In this document: positions 8,696 to 17,429 of the stretch, one piece after another
Position numbering within the stretch: the stretch's first letter is position 1
Layout of the letters: each line of letters starts with the position of its first letter
DNA from: DASXHY01 sp035552155
GTDB taxonomy: Bacteria > Verrucomicrobiota > Verrucomicrobiia > Limisphaerales > DASXHY01
Assembly: GCA_035552155.1 (NCBI GenBank)
Contig: DASZLX010000057.1
Location: forward strand, 1 to 64,000
Length of the DNA stretch: 64,000 nucleotides
Direction: 5' to 3'
Notes under the pieces: model-generated
Told to the model about the DNA's origin: nothing
The model's input: only the letters and a program-made list of their open reading frames with translations
Database searches by the model: none
Program-made: the position numbers and the translations under genes

Positions 8696-9829
8696 CTACC
8701 GGTCTTCCCGATCCAGCGAACGGGTGATCAAGCTCGACTGTGACTGACGGCGCGCGCGGCGGGCAGCAAGAATGAGAAAACTACACACGATCGCCGCGAA
8801 TGCCACGGAGACAATCGCCAGGTTACGCGCGCTGAGAGGCGATTGCGGCGTGACGGTTGTCGCGGTTTCGACTTCCGGTGAGATCGTTGGCGCGGTTGTT
8901 TTGGCCCACGTTTCATTTTCGGAAGTATTTGTTGTCGGCGCGCCCATGGCCGGTTCGGATTTTTCCTGGGGAGTAACTTTCGGTTCGGGAGCGGCAGGCC
9001 TTTGTTCCGCGGTGGCTGGGTTCGTGGCTGCGGCATTGTCAGCCGGCGGCGGCGCAGGGACAAGCTCAGGTTTTTTGCCAATGACAATCAACGGCTTTCC
9101 ATAGTGAACCACAGGCTGAGGTTCCGGAGGCGCGGGCGGCGGGGGGGGGGCAGCTTTGGCGACCTCGGGCGGCGGAACAGCGGGTATTTCCACCGGCCAG
9201 GGAGCGAGGCCCTCCGTATGAGCCGTGAGGTTTCCATGCTGTCCCCGAAAAACAGTGACGACCGGCATGTGTGCCTTTTTCTGGTCGCGATAATTTTTTT
9301 TGTAAAATGCATCCAGCTCGGAATCGAAGGGTGTGCCCTGGACGGGATCGCTGCCGTCGGACACCAGGATGACCGTGATGACGTCGGAGCTTTTGATCAC
9401 GCGGAGCATGTTGGTCAGCACGTCACCGAACACGGCGTTTTTTTCATAGTGATGGTGGCTGAGAAATTCCACCGCATGCTCCGCGAACGGCTGCGCCGCG
9501 TCCGAGTCCCACGTCAGCAGGGGCGCTTCATCGGCGCGCAATTGGTGGTCGTAGGTCCAGATGCCGATGGTATCGCCGCGGCGCAGGTTGCCGTGCATGG
9601 CGGTCGTCATCAAGTCCTGCGTCAGATTTTTGACTCCATCCAGGCGGTCGCGCATAGCCGAGGAGGTATTGAAAATGAGCAGCCAGCGGTTGGAGGATTG
9701 GCTGAAGGATTTGGCCGGCAGGAAAAGAAAAAGCAGGGCCAGCAAAATGACGAATGGCGAATGACGAACGGCGCGGGTTGGACGCGGGTCGCCGCCCGCC
9801 GTCGGAGTTCTGCCTGTTACATTCGTCAT
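8696..9829 (-). CDS. Exported protein with degenerate von Willebrand A domain
   Basis: About 377 residues. An N-terminal hydrophobic segment (FVILLALLFLFLPAKSF) acts as signal or anchor. A VWA-like domain follows (WLLIFNTSSAM ... VITVILVSDGSDP), then a Pro/Ala/Lys-rich linker of about 110 residues, and a C-terminal transmembrane helix (LAIVSVAFAAIVCSFLILA) with a basic tail. The metal site normally reading DxSxS has Asn in place of the first Asp (NTSSA), so metal binding may be lost. The N-terminus falls inside a 7-bp repeat element (9746-9838); an ATG at 9829 is preferred because it leaves a 10-base gap to the upstream NYN gene. Function unknown; probably co-transcribed with the NYN gene. 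Confidence 0.65.
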   Translation of the reverse strand: MTNVTGRTPTAGGDPRPTRAVRHSPFVILLALLFLFLPAKSFSQSSNRWLLIFNTSSAMRDRLDGVKNLTQDLMTTAMHGNLRRGDTIGIWTYDHQLRADEAPLLTWDSDAAQPFAEHAVEFLSHHHYEKNAVFGDVLTNMLRVIKSSDVITVILVSDGSDPVQGTPFDSELDAFYKKNYRDQKKAHMPVVTVFRGQHGNLTAHTEGLAPWPVEIPAVPPPEVAKAAPPPPPAPPEPQPVVHYGKPLIVIGKKPELVPAPPPADNAAATNPATAEQRPAAPEPKVTPQEKSEPAMGAPTTNTSENETWAKTTAPTISPEVETATTVTPQSPLSARNLAIVSVAFAAIVCSFLILAARRARRQSQSSLITRSLDREDR

Positions 9830-9838
9830 TCTGCCTTC
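9746..9838. repeat. Heptad-repeat inverted element at the VWA gene start
   Basis: The left arm is AATGACG AATGGCG AATGACG AACGGCG (9746-9773) and the right arm TACATTC GTCATTC TGCCTTC (9818-9838), inverted with a 7-bp period. It supplies the likely start codon and the first residues of the minus-strand VWA protein. Confidence 0.75.
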
Positions 9839-9839
9839 T

Positions 9840-10313
9840 CTAAAACCGGCGTTTGAACTGGTTTCGTTCCCGCCGGTTGTGATGTTTGATGTCATTCTGC
9901 AATTCTACCAGCGTATTCTGTACCGTTTGGATGAAATTCCAACAACTGGACGCCATTCCGCCGAGATTAATGACCGTTTCCCGCTCCGCGATGTCATCGG
10001 TCACCGCCATTACTTCACCGTACGCTTGAAAGCGGTAGGCAGCGCGCTCGATCATCTGGTCGGCGGTTTGGCCGGCTCGCGAAAAAAGAATTTCCACCTC
10101 GGGCGTGGAGACGGTTTCGGACGGACCGCCCATTTTTGGACTCGAACCGTCGAAGAAAATGGAAATCGGCGTGTGGGTGGCGTCGCGATACAGCGTGAGC
10201 ACGCGGACGAGTTCATCGCGGGCGGCGGCGGAATGGCGGGCCTTGCCCGGCGCCAGTTCCGGCCAGCTATGCAGCAGGCTGTAACCATCCACAAGGATGC
10301 GAACAAGGCTCAT
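9840..10313 (-). CDS. NYN domain protein, YacP-like putative ribonuclease
   Basis: A 157-residue protein of the YacP (Rae1)-like NYN family, which has the PIN-like nuclease fold. The first acidic active-site residue is in LVDGYSLL (Asp9), the second acidic patch is FFDGSS, and the third is the TADQMIE motif; VTDDIAERE follows. Known members such as B. subtilis Rae1 are ribosome-associated mRNA endonucleases, so RNA cleavage is the likely role, by family. Start ATG at 10313. It precedes the VWA gene on the same strand with a 10-base gap. Confidence 0.85.
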   Translation of the reverse strand: MSLVRILVDGYSLLHSWPELAPGKARHSAAARDELVRVLTLYRDATHTPISIFFDGSSPKMGGPSETVSTPEVEILFSRAGQTADQMIERAAYRFQAYGEVMAVTDDIAERETVINLGGMASSCWNFIQTVQNTLVELQNDIKHHNRRERNQFKRRF

Positions 10314-10442
10314 CTAGTCTCAATCTCCCAGACTGCTGCCGGTAAACAAATAAAAAACGTCCGTTGCGGCGTGACAAATCCCGGGGAAAACGTAGAGTCA
10401 TTCCGTACCCCCGTTCAGAAATCAGACGCATCGGAAGTGGCC

Positions 10443-13370
10443 ATGAAAATCAGAAGGCAGGCAATCGAAGCTTTGTTTATTGCCACGGCGCTAGGGGTTG
10501 GCTGGGGAAGCGCATCGGCGGCGACGTTTTACCAGGGAGTCAGTCCCGCCAGTGTCCCCTGGCCCGGCGGCGTTGTGCCTTATCAGTTTGATCCGGGCAT
10601 CACGCCGCAGCAGGAGCAAGTTTATCTGGACGGAATGCGCGAATGGGAATTGGCGGCGAACGTGAAATTCATTCCTCGCACGATCGAAAGCCATTACGTC
10701 GTCCTCCGTTTTTTTTACCAGAAAGGAACTAATACGTATGTGGCGAGCGATCCGCCGGTCATGACGATCGACAGCCTTTCTCGCGCGCAAATCTGCCACG
10801 AGACCGGGCATCTGCTCGGCTTCCAGCACGAACATGTGCGCACCAATCGCGATGATTATATCACGGTTAATTTCGGCAATCTCCAGTCCGGCGCGGACGG
10901 CGAAGGGCCGGGCAGCGGCGGCATTTCGGATTTGTATGTCATCGACACGAACTCCACTTCGTTTGGTCCCTACGATTTCGAATCGGGGATGCATTACGGC
11001 CGGCGGCTGTTTGCCGCGGACCCGAACGTGGATGTAATTACCCCGCTGCCGCAGTATCTCGCGCATTATTATAATCGCATTGGGAACTTCTGTATCAGCC
11101 CGCTGGACCGCGCCGGCGCCGCCTATTTGTATGGCCCGCCGGCCACGCCACTCACGAATATCGTGACCACGACCGCGGACGCGGGCCCAGGCAGCCTGCG
11201 AGCCGCGATTTATTATGCGAATGACCATCCGGGCACGACCATTCAGTTTAATATCCCCGCCTCCGACGCCGGATATTCCAATGGTGTTTACACGATTTAT
11301 CTGACTGGCGAACTGCCGCCGCTGGTGGCCGATGGGACGGTGGTTGACGCGACCACGCAGCCGGGCTTCGCGGGAAAGCCGGTGGCGGCGATTGACGGCT
11401 CGCAGTTGCTGCCGGAAACCGGTGGCGCGAGCGGGGTGCATCTTTTCGAATCGCATTGCACATTGCGCGGCCTGGCCATCCAGAACGTGACCTTTTCCGC
11501 CGTGGAAATGCTTTACAATTTCTGCGCAAGCAATCACGTGGAGGGTTGTTTTCTTGGCCTCGCTCCCGACGGCACCAACGCCGCTCCGAACGGGTTTCAA
11601 GGCGTGAATATCGCCGGCGGTGCCCATGGAAATGTGATCGGCGGCGCCAATGCGAGCCAGCGAAATGTCATCAGCGGGAATGTCTTTTCCTACGGCGTCA
11701 CCATCACCGAAACCAACAGTGACAACAACGTGGTCCTGGGAAATTATCTCGGCCTAGATGCGTCGGGCGAATTAACCGTGTCCAATGGCTTTAGCGGAGT
11801 GGGCATATGGGGAGGCGCGCAAAATACCATCGTGGGCGGCACGAACGCGGGAGCGGGTAATGTCATTTCCGGTAACGGTCAGTATGGAATTTTCATCGGC
11901 GACCCGGGCACGACGGGCACCGTCATCGAGGGGAATTTTATCGGCACGGACGCGAGCGGCAGCCAGGCCGTTCCGAATTTATTCGGAGGAATCGCGGTTT
12001 TTAACGGTGCGAACAACGTCGTCATCGGCGGCACGAACGCCGGCGCACGCAACGTCATTTCCGGCAACGGCACGGTGGGTATTTATCTTCTCGGAAATGA
12101 CGCGAGCAACAATGTGGTTCAGGGAAATTTTGTGGGATTGGATGCCACCGGCACAGTTGCCGTGCCGAATTCATTCGCCGGCATTTATGCACTGGGCGGC
12201 GCGCATGATAATCTCATTGGCGGTGCGAACGCAGGAGCGGGCAATATTGTTTCGGGAAATGTTTCCGAGGGAATCTACATCGCCGATCCGGGCACGCGCA
12301 ATAATCTGGTCCAGGGCAATCGCATTGGCACCGATGTGTCCGGGGCGAGTGGCCTGCCCAACGGCTTCACGGGCGTCGGTGTTTGGAACGGCGCACAAAA
12401 TAACGTGGTGGGCGGGACCAACGCGGGAGCCGGAAACGTCATTTCGGGCAACAACAACGGCGTCAGCCTCGGCGACGCGAACACCAGCGGCAATCTGGTC
12501 GCGGGCAACTTCATCGGCACGATGCCCGACGGTTCAAGCCCGCTCGCTAATTTTTCCAGCGGCGTTGCCATCATGAACGGCGCTTCGGGCAATGTCATCG
12601 GCTTCGATTTGACCGGCGCCGGCGCGGGAAACTTGATCGCCAACAATGGATTCGAAGGTGTGGCGATTTACGACCCGGGCACCACCGGCAACACCGTTCG
12701 GGGCAACGCAATTTTCCATAACAGCCCCTTGGGAATCAATCTCGCCGGCGGCATTGAAGACGGGTTCGGTGTCACCGCGAATGATTTACAGGACACCGAT
12801 GCCGGCCCGAATAACCTGCAGAATTTTCCGATCATCACCAACGCGTCGGTTTTTGGCGGCACAACGGCCGTCGGCGGGACGCTTAACAGCACGCCGAACC
12901 GCAGTTTTCTGATTGATGTTTACCGCAACTCCGCCGCCGCCCCTTCGGGATACGGTGAAGGCGAGGTGTATCTCGGCAACGTGTCTGTGACGACCGACGG
13001 CGCCGGCAACGGAAATTTTTCCTTCAACACGAGTGGCAGCTTTGCGGGCCAGGTTTTCGCGACGACGGCAACGGACGTCACCACCGGCGACACCAGCGAA
13101 TTTAGCCTGTCGGTTATCGCCACCAACGGTTCCGCGCCGTCAGGCAGCAGCGCCATTGCGGGTCCCTTCGCGCGCACTAACGGCGTGTTTGGGTTCAACG
13201 TCGTCGTGCAACCGAATGCTTCCTATCGCATCCAGGCCACGACCAATCTCGCGGCGTCGAATTCGTGGATCGATCTGACCAACTTTACCGCTACGACATC
13301 ACCCGCGTCATTTGCGGACCCCGACGCATCCAATTTCGTGCGGCGTTTCTATCGCGTTGTGTCGCCGTAA
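10443..13370 (+). CDS. Secreted astacin-like metalloprotease with NVISGN beta-helix
   Basis: A 975-residue exported protein. Signal peptide about 1-26. Residues about 27-235 form an astacin (M12A) zinc protease with the full motif HETGHLLGFQH (His119, Glu120, His123, His129) and a Met-turn SGMHY near 181. A linker (TTTADAGPGSLRAAI) leads into a long array, about 300-790, of 50-60 residue units containing N-VIGG-N-AGA-NVISGN and G-N-IG-D, predicted to fold as a right-handed parallel beta-helix. The last 65 residues are a TTNLA...W...FYRV module shared with two other secreted proteins here. ATG 10443 is chosen because it begins a signal peptide; upstream codons are the antisense of the NYN gene. 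Role inferred: extracellular protease bound to polymer or surface. Confidence 0.85.
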   Translation: MKIRRQAIEALFIATALGVGWGSASAATFYQGVSPASVPWPGGVVPYQFDPGITPQQEQVYLDGMREWELAANVKFIPRTIESHYVVLRFFYQKGTNTYVASDPPVMTIDSLSRAQICHETGHLLGFQHEHVRTNRDDYITVNFGNLQSGADGEGPGSGGISDLYVIDTNSTSFGPYDFESGMHYGRRLFAADPNVDVITPLPQYLAHYYNRIGNFCISPLDRAGAAYLYGPPATPLTNIVTTTADAGPGSLRAAIYYANDHPGTTIQFNIPASDAGYSNGVYTIYLTGELPPLVADGTVVDATTQPGFAGKPVAAIDGSQLLPETGGASGVHLFESHCTLRGLAIQNVTFSAVEMLYNFCASNHVEGCFLGLAPDGTNAAPNGFQGVNIAGGAHGNVIGGANASQRNVISGNVFSYGVTITETNSDNNVVLGNYLGLDASGELTVSNGFSGVGIWGGAQNTIVGGTNAGAGNVISGNGQYGIFIGDPGTTGTVIEGNFIGTDASGSQAVPNLFGGIAVFNGANNVVIGGTNAGARNVISGNGTVGIYLLGNDASNNVVQGNFVGLDATGTVAVPNSFAGIYALGGAHDNLIGGANAGAGNIVSGNVSEGIYIADPGTRNNLVQGNRIGTDVSGASGLPNGFTGVGVWNGAQNNVVGGTNAGAGNVISGNNNGVSLGDANTSGNLVAGNFIGTMPDGSSPLANFSSGVAIMNGASGNVIGFDLTGAGAGNLIANNGFEGVAIYDPGTTGNTVRGNAIFHNSPLGINLAGGIEDGFGVTANDLQDTDAGPNNLQNFPIITNASVFGGTTAVGGTLNSTPNRSFLIDVYRNSAAAPSGYGEGEVYLGNVSVTTDGAGNGNFSFNTSGSFAGQVFATTATDVTTGDTSEFSLSVIATNGSAPSGSSAIAGPFARTNGVFGFNVVVQPNASYRIQATTNLAASNSWIDLTNFTATTSPASFADPDASNFVRRFYRVVSP

Positions 13371-13477
13371 AAGTGCGGAGCGCCGAGCACCGGTTCGGCG
13401 TTCCTCAGCCGCCTGCGCTCTGAATAGCCTTTGCGCGCACAATGATTTTCGCTATTGTGACTGTAGAGAGAGGATTT

Positions 13478-14761
13478 ATGAAAAACCTCGCGCCAATTTT
13501 GGCCGCTGGAATGATGTTTGCCACCGCGACAGGTCTTTTTGCCGCGAATGTCGGCATGATTCAAGTCAATGGCGCCATCAGTCCGGCAACCGAGGGCTAC
13601 ATTTCGCGCGCCGTCGATGTGGTGAACCAGCGGGATGATGTTTGCCTCATAATTGAACTCGACACCCCGGGCGGCTTGCTGGATTCGACGGAAAAGATCA
13701 TCAACAAGTTTTACGGTTCGAAGGTGCCAATCGTGGTTTACGTGACACCGGCGCCGGGACATGCGGCGAGCGCCGGGACGTTTATCACGATGGCCGCCGA
13801 TGTCGCCGCGATGGCGCCGCACACACGCATCGGCGCGGCGCACCCGGTCAATATCGGCGCGACCGGCGACGTGGAAAAGACCGACGATGTGATGAAGAAA
13901 AAGCAGGAGAACGACACGGCCAGCCTCGCCGAATCAATCGCCGACAAACGGCATCGCAATGCGGAATGGGCGAGGTCGTCGGTGATCGACAGCGTGTCCA
14001 TCACGGCCGAAAAAGCGCTCGAGCTTCACGTGGTTGATTTGATTGCGGATGACCTGCCCGATTTGCTGAAGAAATTGGACGGGCGGGATGTGGGCGGTAA
14101 GCCGTTGTCTACTCTGGGCGCGACTGTTGTGCCGATTCCGATGACGGGCCGCGAAACGTTTTTGGAATTGTTCCTGCGCCCCGAGGTGATGTTCATCCTG
14201 ATGCTGGTGGTGATTTATGGAATCGTCGGGGAATTGAGCAGTCCCGGAGCGATCCTGCCGGGTGTGGCCGGTGCAATTGCCCTCGTGCTCGTTTTGTGCC
14301 TGTCATCGATTCTGCCTATCAACGCAGCAGGGTTGGTGCTGATCGCGCTGGCGATAATTTTATTTGTCGTCGATGTCTACTCACCGACGCATGGCGTCCT
14401 GACCGGCGGCGGCATTCTGGCGTTCTTTTTAGGCGCACTGATGCTATTCAACCGGTCGGACCCGGCGTTCCATTTGTCGTTGTCGTACATCATTTCCGGA
14501 ACGGTCGTCACAGCGCTGTTCTTCATATTCGTGGTCGGCGCGGGCGTGCGCGCGCAACTGCTGCCCATCCGCGCAGGCCGCGAGACCATGCTGGGCAAGG
14601 TTACTGCCGCCGCGGAGCGCATTGACGCGACCGGCGGAAAGGTTTTTGTGGAAGGCGAATGGTGGAATGCCGTCAGCGAAACGCCGGTGGAACCGGGACA
14701 GTCGGTGGAAATCGTGGCCATCGACGGGCTGAAACTGAAAGTGAAGCCGAAGGCCGCTTGA
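13478..14761 (+). CDS. NfeD family membrane-bound serine protease
   Basis: A 427-residue protein. A signal peptide (1-22) precedes a ClpP-like serine protease domain; the catalytic Ser98 lies in GHAASAGT, and a Lys is expected in the following helix. Residues about 225-355 contain several transmembrane helices, and the C-terminal 60 residues form the OB-fold NfeD domain (GRETMLGKV...VEGEWWNAVSE). Long NfeD proteins cleave the C-terminal hydrophobic part of partner slipins. The ATG at 13478 has a good purine-rich ribosome site (AGAGAGAGG). The slipin gene follows 104 bases downstream on the same strand, the standard nfeD-slipin pairing in membrane quality control. Confidence 0.92.
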   Translation: MKNLAPILAAGMMFATATGLFAANVGMIQVNGAISPATEGYISRAVDVVNQRDDVCLIIELDTPGGLLDSTEKIINKFYGSKVPIVVYVTPAPGHAASAGTFITMAADVAAMAPHTRIGAAHPVNIGATGDVEKTDDVMKKKQENDTASLAESIADKRHRNAEWARSSVIDSVSITAEKALELHVVDLIADDLPDLLKKLDGRDVGGKPLSTLGATVVPIPMTGRETFLELFLRPEVMFILMLVVIYGIVGELSSPGAILPGVAGAIALVLVLCLSSILPINAAGLVLIALAIILFVVDVYSPTHGVLTGGGILAFFLGALMLFNRSDPAFHLSLSYIISGTVVTALFFIFVVGAGVRAQLLPIRAGRETMLGKVTAAAERIDATGGKVFVEGEWWNAVSETPVEPGQSVEIVAIDGLKLKVKPKAA

Positions 14762-14865
14762 GGCGGCACTGTCGCGGGAAAACAGGCTTTTCTATTGCCT
14801 GCTTCGAGATACTCTCAGGCGGGCGCAGACACGCGGAAAATGGACAACCGAATCTAAAGAATTTT

Positions 14866-15636
14866 ATGGATCAACTCATTCAAAAGCTCATGCAGGCTGG
14901 TGTCTTGGTGGTCGTCGTGCTCATTATCCTGGCGATCGTGGTGCCGCAATGTTTGCGCATCCTGCGCGAATACGAGCGTGGCGTCGTTTTTCGGCTGGGC
15001 AAACTGATCGGCGCAAAAGGGCCGGGCGTGATTTTCCTGTTCCCGCTCGTGGACCGCATGGTGAAAATGGATTTGCGCGTCGTGACCATCGATGTCGCCA
15101 AACAGGAAATCATGACCCGGGACAACGTACCGGCCACGGTGGATGCGGTGGTCTATTTCCGCGTGGTGGACCCGATGGCGGCGGTGGTGAAGGTGGAAAA
15201 TTATTGGAAAGCGACTTCGCTCATTGCGCAAACAACCTTGCGCAGTGTGCTGGGCCAATCGCCGTTGGATGATTTGCTTTCGCAACGGGACATCATCAAC
15301 CAGAAATTGCAGGAGATCATCGACAAACAAACCGAACCGTGGGGCATCAAAGTGACCTCCGTGGAAATGAAAGAAGTCGCCCTGCCCGACAGCATGAAGC
15401 GCGCGATGGCGAAACAGGCCGAAGCCGAACGCGAGCGCCGCGCCAAAGTGGTGAATGCCGAAGGCGAATTCCAGGCCGCCGAAAAAATGGTCCAGGCAGC
15501 CGCGATGATCGCCAAGGAGCCGATTGCGCTGCAATTGCGTTATCTCCAGACTATGCGCGAAATGGCGAGCGAACATAACACGACGACGTTTTTGCCGCTG
15601 CCGATCGATTTGTTCAGCGCGTTTTTGAAGAAGTGA
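14866..15636 (+). CDS. Slipin/stomatin family (SPFH) membrane protein
   Basis: A 256-residue prohibitin/stomatin-like protein. One N-terminal transmembrane helix (residues 9-27, LVVVVLIILAIVVPQ) is followed by REYERGVVFRLGKL and the SPFH domain, with a C-terminal helix rich in Ala/Glu/Arg (EAERERRAKVVNAEGEFQAA) that drives oligomerisation. Slipins form membrane microdomain scaffolds. The partner protease NfeD is encoded just upstream, so the two probably form one operon. The start at 14866 is supported by this being the first residue of the usual slipin N-terminus. Confidence 0.92.
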   Translation: MDQLIQKLMQAGVLVVVVLIILAIVVPQCLRILREYERGVVFRLGKLIGAKGPGVIFLFPLVDRMVKMDLRVVTIDVAKQEIMTRDNVPATVDAVVYFRVVDPMAAVVKVENYWKATSLIAQTTLRSVLGQSPLDDLLSQRDIINQKLQEIIDKQTEPWGIKVTSVEMKEVALPDSMKRAMAKQAEAERERRAKVVNAEGEFQAAEKMVQAAAMIAKEPIALQLRYLQTMREMASEHNTTTFLPLPIDLFSAFLKK

Positions 15637-15644
15637 GGAATCTC

Positions 15645-15706
15645 GGACGGCAGAAAGACGGAGCGCGAAGCATCGCTCCGCGCTCCGTAGTCGCGGGCAT
15701 TTTTTT
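15645..15706 (+). terminator. Heptad-type hairpin with downstream T-run after slipin gene
   Basis: A 10-bp stem (15658-15667 with 15679-15688) follows the slipin stop codon, with 7-bp periodicity (CGCTCCG CGCTCCG). A run of seven T lies 11 bases further on (15700-15706). It is a plausible terminator, although the T-run is not adjacent to the stem. Confidence 0.5.
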
Positions 15707-15790
15707 AAGAGTCTCCATTACGGTTGTCTCGCCGTGAGACCGCATCCATTGCAGCCGATTGCCATTTGCTGTAACTTTGAAGCGAGTCAC

Positions 15791-16036
15791 ATGCCCATTT
15801 ACGAATACGAACTCTGTGATGGCGATTGCAAGGTGTGCGGCGGGAAATTCACCTTGCGCCGGCCACTTTCGGCCAAGCCGTTGACGAATTGCCCGGCCTG
15901 CAAAAAGCCGGTGCGCAAGGTCCTTTCTACTTTCAATTCACCAATAAAACTCAAGCCCTTGTCGGTCACCGATGCCAAAAAGGCGGGTTTTACCGTGCTC
16001 AAGCGTGTGAGCAAAGGGGAATACGAGAAACAATAA
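15791..16036 (+). CDS. FmdB family zinc-ribbon protein
   Basis: An 81-residue small protein beginning MPIYEYELCDGDCKVCGG, the FmdB/CxxC_CxxC_SSSS family signature. The usual two Cys pairs are present: CKVCGG near 14-17 and CPACKK near 42-45, forming a zinc ribbon. The family is implicated in regulation of formamidase/amidase genes, but the role in most bacteria is unknown. ATG 15791 starts the conserved MPIYEY. Confidence 0.85.
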   Translation: MPIYEYELCDGDCKVCGGKFTLRRPLSAKPLTNCPACKKPVRKVLSTFNSPIKLKPLSVTDAKKAGFTVLKRVSKGEYEKQ

Positions 16037-16239
16037 GTTATCCGCGGCCCGGCTGCTGCGAGGCCGCGAGTTGCGGCAGTTTCCGCGCCAAATCCCCCTG
16101 TTACTCCCAACGCACAGGCATAAAAAACATTGCGCGCGGGGCATTGATTTGGCTTTATCAGGGAATATCTGACTGGGCAGGCGGGTGAATTTCCGTTCTG
16201 TCGCAATTGAATAAGAATGCTAGATTGCCGGCGAACGGA
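16037..16239. other. Intergenic stretch, no feature recognised
   Basis: About 200 bases between the FmdB-like and acylphosphatase genes. I see no strong hairpin, tRNA or conserved leader. It presumably contains the promoter of the acylphosphatase-phosphoesterase pair. Confidence 0.3.
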
Positions 16240-16518
16240 ATGAAACGAAGCCGGGTGCATATTTTTTATTCGGGCCGCGTGCAGGGTGTTGGGTTCCGCT
16301 ACACCGTGAAAACGGTCGCGTCCGGTTTTGAAGTGGTGGGAATTGTGCGCAACCTGATCGACGGCCGCGTGGAACTGGTCGGCGAGGGGCCAAGGGAGGA
16401 ACTGGAAGCCTTCCAAAAGGCGATTCGCGAAGCAGGCCTGGAACATTTTATTCGGAATGAAGAAGTGAGTTGGAGCGAAGCCACAAGCGAGTTTCGCGGA
16501 TTTGAGATTGTGAGATAA
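16240..16518 (+). CDS. Acylphosphatase
   Basis: A 92-residue enzyme hydrolysing acyl phosphates such as acetyl phosphate or 1,3-bisphosphoglycerate. The signature YSGRVQGVGFRYTV holds the catalytic Arg and phosphate loop (residues 10-22), and the second catalytic residue Asn is in GIVRNLIDGRVELVGEG. The length matches the family. The start ATG 16240 immediately precedes the conserved strand; upstream in-frame codons are unlike the family. Only 6 bases separate it from the phosphoesterase gene, so they share a transcript. Confidence 0.92.
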   Translation: MKRSRVHIFYSGRVQGVGFRYTVKTVASGFEVVGIVRNLIDGRVELVGEGPREELEAFQKAIREAGLEHFIRNEEVSWSEATSEFRGFEIVR

Positions 16519-16524
16519 TTTTCG

Positions 16525-17247
16525 ATGAAGTTTGCAATTATAGCGGACATCCACGCCAATCTGGAGGCGTTGCAAGTTGTTTTGGAGGACACCAAAGCGC
16601 AAAAGTGCACGCATTACGCGTGTCTCGGCGATGTGGTCGGTTATAACGCCAACCCCAAGGAGTGTCTCGACATCGTGCGCACCATGGGCATGCCCTGCGT
16701 AAAGGGAAATCACGACGAATATTGCTCCGCGGAAGTCGGCCTGGAGGGCTTCAATCCCGCCGCGGCGGAAGCCGTGGAATGGACCCGCCAGCAATTGGAT
16801 GAAGAAGACCGTGCTTGGTTGCGCGACCTGAAATACATGCGCATGGTGACGAGTTTTACCATCGTCCACGCCACTCTCGACGGCCCCCAACGGTGGGGTT
16901 ATGTGTTCGACAAGCTCGCCGCGGCAGCCAGCTTTACCTACCAGAACACCGCGGTTTGCTTTTTTGGCCACACGCACGTTCCGGTGGCGTTCATGCGCGA
17001 CACGGTGGTGCGCGGCGGGACTTATTCCAAATTCAAAGTCGAACCAGGCAAAAAATATTTTGTGAACGTCGGCGCCGTGGGCCAGCCTCGCGATAACAAT
17101 CCCAAGTCTGCGTATGTCATCTACGACATGAACGAAGGCACCATCGAGCTGCGCCGGTTGGAATACGATATTGCCACGGCGCAGCAGAAAATTCTTGCCG
17201 CCGGCCTGCCGGAACGCCTCGCCGAGAGGCTCGCGTACGGAAGGTAG
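16525..17247 (+). CDS. Calcineurin-like metallophosphoesterase
   Basis: A 240-residue protein of the YfcE/DUF2851-like phosphodiesterase branch. Dinuclear metal motifs are complete: D-x-H (Asp8, His10; ADIHAN), GDVVGYNANP, GNHDE and FGHTHVP. The probable role is a phosphodiesterase or phosphatase with unknown substrate. It follows the acylphosphatase gene by 6 bases. The stop codon at 17245-17247 lies inside the left arm of a heptad-repeat element (17240-17428), suggesting that the element inserted at, or now forms, the gene end. Confidence 0.9.
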   Translation: MKFAIIADIHANLEALQVVLEDTKAQKCTHYACLGDVVGYNANPKECLDIVRTMGMPCVKGNHDEYCSAEVGLEGFNPAAAEAVEWTRQQLDEEDRAWLRDLKYMRMVTSFTIVHATLDGPQRWGYVFDKLAAAASFTYQNTAVCFFGHTHVPVAFMRDTVVRGGTYSKFKVEPGKKYFVNVGAVGQPRDNNPKSAYVIYDMNEGTIELRRLEYDIATAQQKILAAGLPERLAERLAYGR

Positions 17248-17428
17248 AAGGCGGAATGCAGAAGGCAGAAAAGGACCTTGCCTACCGCATAAAGAATTTT
17301 GCCCGGCGAATAATTCGGCTTTGCGTGGCCTTGCCAAAGGGAAACCGATGAACTTATCGCCATCTCTGTCATTATTTCAAAGCGTGCGCGCGGTGTCTGA
17401 TTTCTGCATTCTGCCTTCCGCATTCTGA
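17240..17428. repeat. Long heptad-repeat inverted element bridging two genes
   Basis: The left arm is GAAGGTA GAAGGCG GAATGCA GAAGGCA (17240-17267); the right arm is TTTCTGC ATTCTGC CTTCCGC ATTCTGA (17401-17428). The arms are approximately inverted, with a strict 7-bp period. It contains the phosphoesterase stop codon, and its right arm ends just before the TTG start of the GT9 gene. Confidence 0.8.
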
Positions 17429-17429
17429 C

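Noticed and set aside
9879..10442. Long N-terminal extension of the astacin protein
   Set aside because: These codons are the antisense of the NYN-domain gene. The signal peptide starts at 10443.
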